A DNA stretch of 25,577 nt from a virus. Positions 23,359 through 25,577 of the stretch are shown here, piece after piece. Numbering within the stretch: position 1 is the stretch's first letter; each line of letters begins with the position of its first letter. The DNA is taken from positions 1 through 25,577 of the IMG/VR virus record IMGVR_UViG_3300046002_003572; one strand, given 5' to 3'. A program made the translations under genes and the position numbers. Under the pieces are notes generated by a model. It was given only the letters and a program-made list of their open reading frames with translations. It did no database searches and was not told where the DNA came from.

Positions 23359-23386
23359 ATTGGCGGCAAAACTAAACACATAGATT

Positions 23387-23806
23387 ATGACACACAATTT
23401 CAAAATAGGGCAAAAAGTAAGAGTAATAACCGCAAGTACGGGAACTGATTTGAATGTTAGCGGTTGGGTAGGTGAGATTATAGAAGTTCAATCTGATAAT
23501 TTTATAGGTATCAGGTTTGAGAATTACCCACTACTTTACTGCTTTTCTGATGACGGTATTACATTGAATGTAGAGATACTGCAAAGCGATAAATTTAGTG
23601 CTACAATCGAGTTCAGAGGTGACATGAGTGTAGGCATACGTTCTTACTACTATACTATGGATTTAGACGCAAATTTGATAGAAGTATTTGCAGACGATAA
23701 AGCATATCGTGAGGAGTTAAGGGCTAAAATACAAGCCCTATACACCGAGATAGACAACGATATGAAATGCCATGTAATATTTTCAGATGAAACAATTCAA
23801 CCATAA
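23387..23806 (+). CDS. Early protein with N-terminal SH3-like region
   Basis: The largest early protein, 139 residues. Residues about 4-48 look like a KOW/SH3-like barrel: FKIGQKVRVITAS, then a GWVGEIIEVQ strand and GIRFENYPLLYCFSDDGI. Such barrels bind RNA, DNA or proteins. The C-terminal half has a strand-rich part (IEFRGDMSVGIRSYYYTMDL) and a helix (KAYREELRAKIQALYTEIDN). It ends 3 bp before a 21-codon membrane peptide ORF, so the following genes are probably translated together. Fold assignment is by pattern only. Confidence 0.6.
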   Translation: MTHNFKIGQKVRVITASTGTDLNVSGWVGEIIEVQSDNFIGIRFENYPLLYCFSDDGITLNVEILQSDKFSATIEFRGDMSVGIRSYYYTMDLDANLIEVFADDKAYREELRAKIQALYTEIDNDMKCHVIFSDETIQP

Positions 23807-23809
23807 AAC

Positions 23810-23875
23810 ATGATACGCAAAATAATAATATTCCTAACGCTGCTGCTACTTGCGGCACTAATCCAAAACTACTAA
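23810..23875 (+). CDS. 21-residue single-pass membrane peptide
   Basis: An ATG-started 21-codon frame fills the space between two early genes exactly: 3 bp after one stop and 1 bp before the next ATG. The product MIRKIIIFLTLLLLAALIQN(Y) has a positive N-terminus and one hydrophobic helix of about 15 residues. The tight fit suggests real, coupled translation. It could be a membrane-acting phage microprotein such as an exclusion or toxin-like peptide, or act only to couple translation of the next gene. Confidence 0.5.
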   Translation: MIRKIIIFLTLLLLAALIQNY

Positions 23876-23876
23876 C

Positions 23877-24188
23877 ATGCCTAGAACAATCATAAGTAAA
23901 GTAAAAGTACTTGAAATTTACCCCGATGCGGAGTGCAAAGAAAGCACTCGTTTTGAAGGTCATTTTTATATAAAAATACCCAATTTTATAATACCATATT
24001 TGCAAACCAGCGAACCCAAAGCATGGGCAAACGCATGGCAGATAATCCGAGCCGAACAACGCAAATCAGAAGGTAACGCACCTAAAGAGATTACCACTAT
24101 CAGAATAAAACCCACCATAAAAGCCGCTATAATCAGCAAACATGGTAGCGTTCAAAAGTGGGTAGATACAATGACCACCACAATATAG
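23877..24188 (+). CDS. Early protein, unknown (last gene of the early block)
   Basis: A 103-residue protein (MPRTIISKVKVLEIYPDAEC...). The N-terminal half is beta-prone with hydrophobic strands (FYIKIPNFIIPYL). Then comes a helix (KAWANAWQIIRAEQRKSEG) and a C-terminal stretch (ITTIRIKPTIKAAIISKHGS) with basic residues. No family recognised. It ends 4 nt before the strong terminator, so it closes the early transcript. Confidence 0.6.
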   Translation: MPRTIISKVKVLEIYPDAECKESTRFEGHFYIKIPNFIIPYLQTSEPKAWANAWQIIRAEQRKSEGNAPKEITTIRIKPTIKAAIISKHGSVQKWVDTMTTTI

Positions 24189-24192
24189 CTTT

Positions 24193-24227
24193 AAACCCCC
24201 CATATCTTTCGATTAGGGGGGTTTTTT
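24193..24227 (+). terminator. Intrinsic terminator between convergent blocks
   Basis: AAACCCCCC (24193-24201) pairs with GGGGGGTTT (24216-24224) across a 14-nt loop, followed on the plus strand by a T-run to 24227. It closes the early plus-strand transcript, and read in reverse it could also stop the minus-strand genes ending at 24242. Confidence 0.85.
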
Positions 24228-24241
24228 ATTGTAGGTAGGTG

Positions 24242-24832
24242 TTATCCCCACTGGTCTGCCATAGCCTTTGCAATGCCTTCAAAAGTCTTAGACCTATTTT
24301 TTTGCCTTTCTTTACCACCTATGTTATACCAATTACCAGCTACTTTTGTTGACTGCCTTTCTTGTAATATGTTTGTTGGTTTTAGTTTTGGCAATCCCTT
24401 TAACCATAAACAAGTAGCTTTTTTATAAGGGTGTCCATATTCATAAGGTTGTATAATTTGGTCATACTTTGGTAATCCATAAATAGTTGACGGTATGGGA
24501 TTTTCTACACAAATCATATCACAATCAGCATTTAATATAGACATAAATAAAGCCTTAGCATCAATACCTTTGTTATATCTTTCAGTATTCAATACGCCTT
24601 TTGGATATAAATGAACTGCGCCAGCATTAGATAAAAATGTGCAGGGTGGGTGTCCTATAATTAAATCCCATTTTCTGCTATTTATCACTTCTAATACGTT
24701 TTTTTGTATGTGCCATTCAGGATAGCCAAACATGCTGCATGGTTGTAAATCACAGCTATATGCCTCATGCCCTTTATCTCTAAATGCTTTACATACTGTT
24801 TGGCTTTCTTCGCAGCCTATTAATACTTTCAT
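24242..24832 (-). CDS. Short cytosine-C5-methyltransferase-like protein
   Basis: This 196-residue protein keeps several marks of C5-cytosine methyltransferases: a nucleotide-binding start (KVLIGCEESQTVCKAFRDKG), the catalytic-type motif IV at 62-64 (GHPPCT), and VENP at 109-112 in place of the usual ENV. The C-terminal NRSKTFEGIAKAMADQWG is typical of a short phage subgroup. It lacks the target-recognition domain and the QRR motif; full enzymes exceed 300 residues. It probably modifies phage DNA, or a nucleotide, to evade restriction, but substrate and activity are unproven. Its start overlaps the HNH-like gene by 4 bp, so it is last in a three-gene operon. Confidence 0.75.
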   Translation of the reverse strand: MKVLIGCEESQTVCKAFRDKGHEAYSCDLQPCSMFGYPEWHIQKNVLEVINSRKWDLIIGHPPCTFLSNAGAVHLYPKGVLNTERYNKGIDAKALFMSILNADCDMICVENPIPSTIYGLPKYDQIIQPYEYGHPYKKATCLWLKGLPKLKPTNILQERQSTKVAGNWYNIGGKERQKNRSKTFEGIAKAMADQWG

Positions 24833-25149
24833 TGTTTATATTTTTCAAAGTGGAAAATTACCTCGTTTGTTACATCTGCTACCATGCCGTAATCTTTACA
24901 CAAACTGTATTTACTATTAAGATATTGTAGCTGCTTATGTACTACCGATATGTGTAGCCTAAACTGCTCAATACTTTTACTCCCTTTACGCCTCTTACAC
25001 CTCATGCAACTAGGGTATATACTATCGGGTGTGCTGTCTAGTTTTAATGTGGCTAGGGTTAGTGCATTACCGCAATATGCACATTTGCAGTTGTACTTGT
25101 TTAGCACCTTATCTCGGTCTTGTCGGCTTATTCTGATTTGTGTTTTCAT
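24829..25149 (-). CDS. HNH-like zinc protein lacking catalytic residues
   Basis: A 106-residue protein with two CxxC pairs, C23/C26 (CKCAYCG) and C48/C51 (SCMRCKRRKGSKS), arranged as in HNH endonucleases, followed by the KRRKGSKSIEQF helix usual in that family. The DH pair expected near residue 38 reads DS, and the Asn expected before the second CxxC is missing, so catalysis of the normal HNH type is unlikely. It may be a structural zinc-finger DNA-binding protein. It overlaps the methyltransferase-like gene by 4 bp and lies 2 bp after the VRR-NUC gene, suggesting joint function in DNA processing. Confidence 0.65.
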   Translation of the reverse strand: MKTQIRISRQDRDKVLNKYNCKCAYCGNALTLATLKLDSTPDSIYPSCMRCKRRKGSKSIEQFRLHISVVHKQLQYLNSKYSLCKDYGMVADVTNEVIFHFEKYKQ

Positions 25150-25151
25150 GC

Positions 25152-25532
25152 CTAGTTGTTGATTAGTTCCTCAATTACATTAATCCAATCACTTGCCGTT
25201 CTGCAAACATGCACGTAATGCCCATTAGTAGCCCAAATAAGGTGTAGTTCTTTCTGTTCCCTACTAAGTACACCATTCGCCCCATTTTTAAGCTCTATTG
25301 CCGTTAATTTGCCACCATATACACAAAGCATATCGGGTACACCTGATGTTAGCCCTGTCGCTTTCATTTTCATTACCTCTATCTTGTTTCTGTACCCACC
25401 ATTTGGAACACTAAATAATGTACCTCTGATTTCAGGATAGGTGTTATGCGCCCATTGGTAACATGCGGCTTGTAGTTTATCCTCTGATGCCCAACCTATT
25501 GCATCTTGTTCGAGTAGTTGTTGTTTTGTCAT
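25152..25532 (-). CDS. VRR-NUC domain nuclease
   Basis: This 126-residue protein covers a full single VRR-NUC domain. Visible are E17 with the following Q21, SVPNGG at 41-46, GVPDM at 64-68 (D67), and AIELKNG at 78-84 (E80, K82), with a C-terminal strand GHYVHVCR. D67, E80 and K82 form the usual PD-(D/E)xK-type active site. Phage VRR-NUC proteins are thought to act on branched DNA in replication or recombination. It begins the minus-strand operon with the HNH-like and methyltransferase-like genes. The 45 bp upstream to the window edge show no clear promoter. Confidence 0.85.
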   Translation of the reverse strand: MTKQQLLEQDAIGWASEDKLQAACYQWAHNTYPEIRGTLFSVPNGGYRNKIEVMKMKATGLTSGVPDMLCVYGGKLTAIELKNGANGVLSREQKELHLIWATNGHYVHVCRTASDWINVIEELINN

Positions 25533-25577
25533 TACGCTGAATTAAAAGTGTGTTAGTTATTTTAGTTTTAATTGTCT

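Noticed and set aside
23724-24059. 111-codon minus-strand frame
   Set aside because: Crosses three tightly packed plus-strand genes and has no promoter; a shadow.
1-25577. tRNA genes, integrase, transposon ends or CRISPR array
   Set aside because: None found on reading; no cloverleaf-like gap, no regular spaced repeats, and no recombinase motifs in any frame considered.

Overview
The window looks like a 25.6 kb piece of a tailed, siphovirus-like phage or prophage of a Bacteroidota host. It is AT-rich. Shine-Dalgarno sequences are scarce and start codons follow A/C-rich leaders. Several gene starts carry TTG / TAnnTTTG promoters typical of Bacteroidota, and exported proteins have signal peptides ending in Ala-Gln. 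No tRNA, integrase, transposase or CRISPR array was seen. Whether the phage is lytic or temperate cannot be told from this window.

Layout, read in the direction of late transcription (minus strand, from 20.9 kb down to 1): terminase small subunit, terminase large subunit, portal with a zinc-ribbon-like insertion, an unknown protein, a scaffold-like protein, a terminator/promoter gap, major capsid protein, a small protein with a Sec signal peptide, a neck/connector-like protein with an N-terminal Big_2 Ig domain, a second neck/tail-completion-like protein, tail tube, an unknown small protein, a terminator, an unknown protein, a gp10-like protein, two overlapping small genes where tail-assembly chaperones usually sit, a tape measure protein, two large distal-tail proteins (the second ending in PKD-like and leucine-rich segments), and a truncated tail fibre with its own signal peptide. 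A lone plus-strand lipoprotein gene with its own promoter is inserted between the two distal-tail genes (2994-3236).

From 21.2 to 24.2 kb the plus strand carries eleven small genes (21 to 139 codons) arranged in short promoter-led units. Nearly all are unrecognisable and have the look of early host-takeover genes. They are separated from the late genes by a 325-bp divergent control region containing promoters and perfect dyads. A strong hairpin terminator (24193-24227) closes this block.

The last minus-strand block (24242-25532) encodes a VRR-NUC nuclease, an HNH-like zinc protein lacking the usual catalytic residues, and a short cytosine-C5-methyltransferase-like protein. They are tightly packed and probably form a DNA-metabolism operon.

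The most unusual points are the isolated lipoprotein gene with an overlapping divergent promoter, the putative leaderless promoters (TAnnTTTG 4-5 nt before ATG), Sec signal peptides on two proteins encoded among virion genes, a DnaJ-like CxxC pair inside the portal, a 21-residue membrane peptide ORF locked between two genes, and repeated 3'-UTR hairpins among the early genes.
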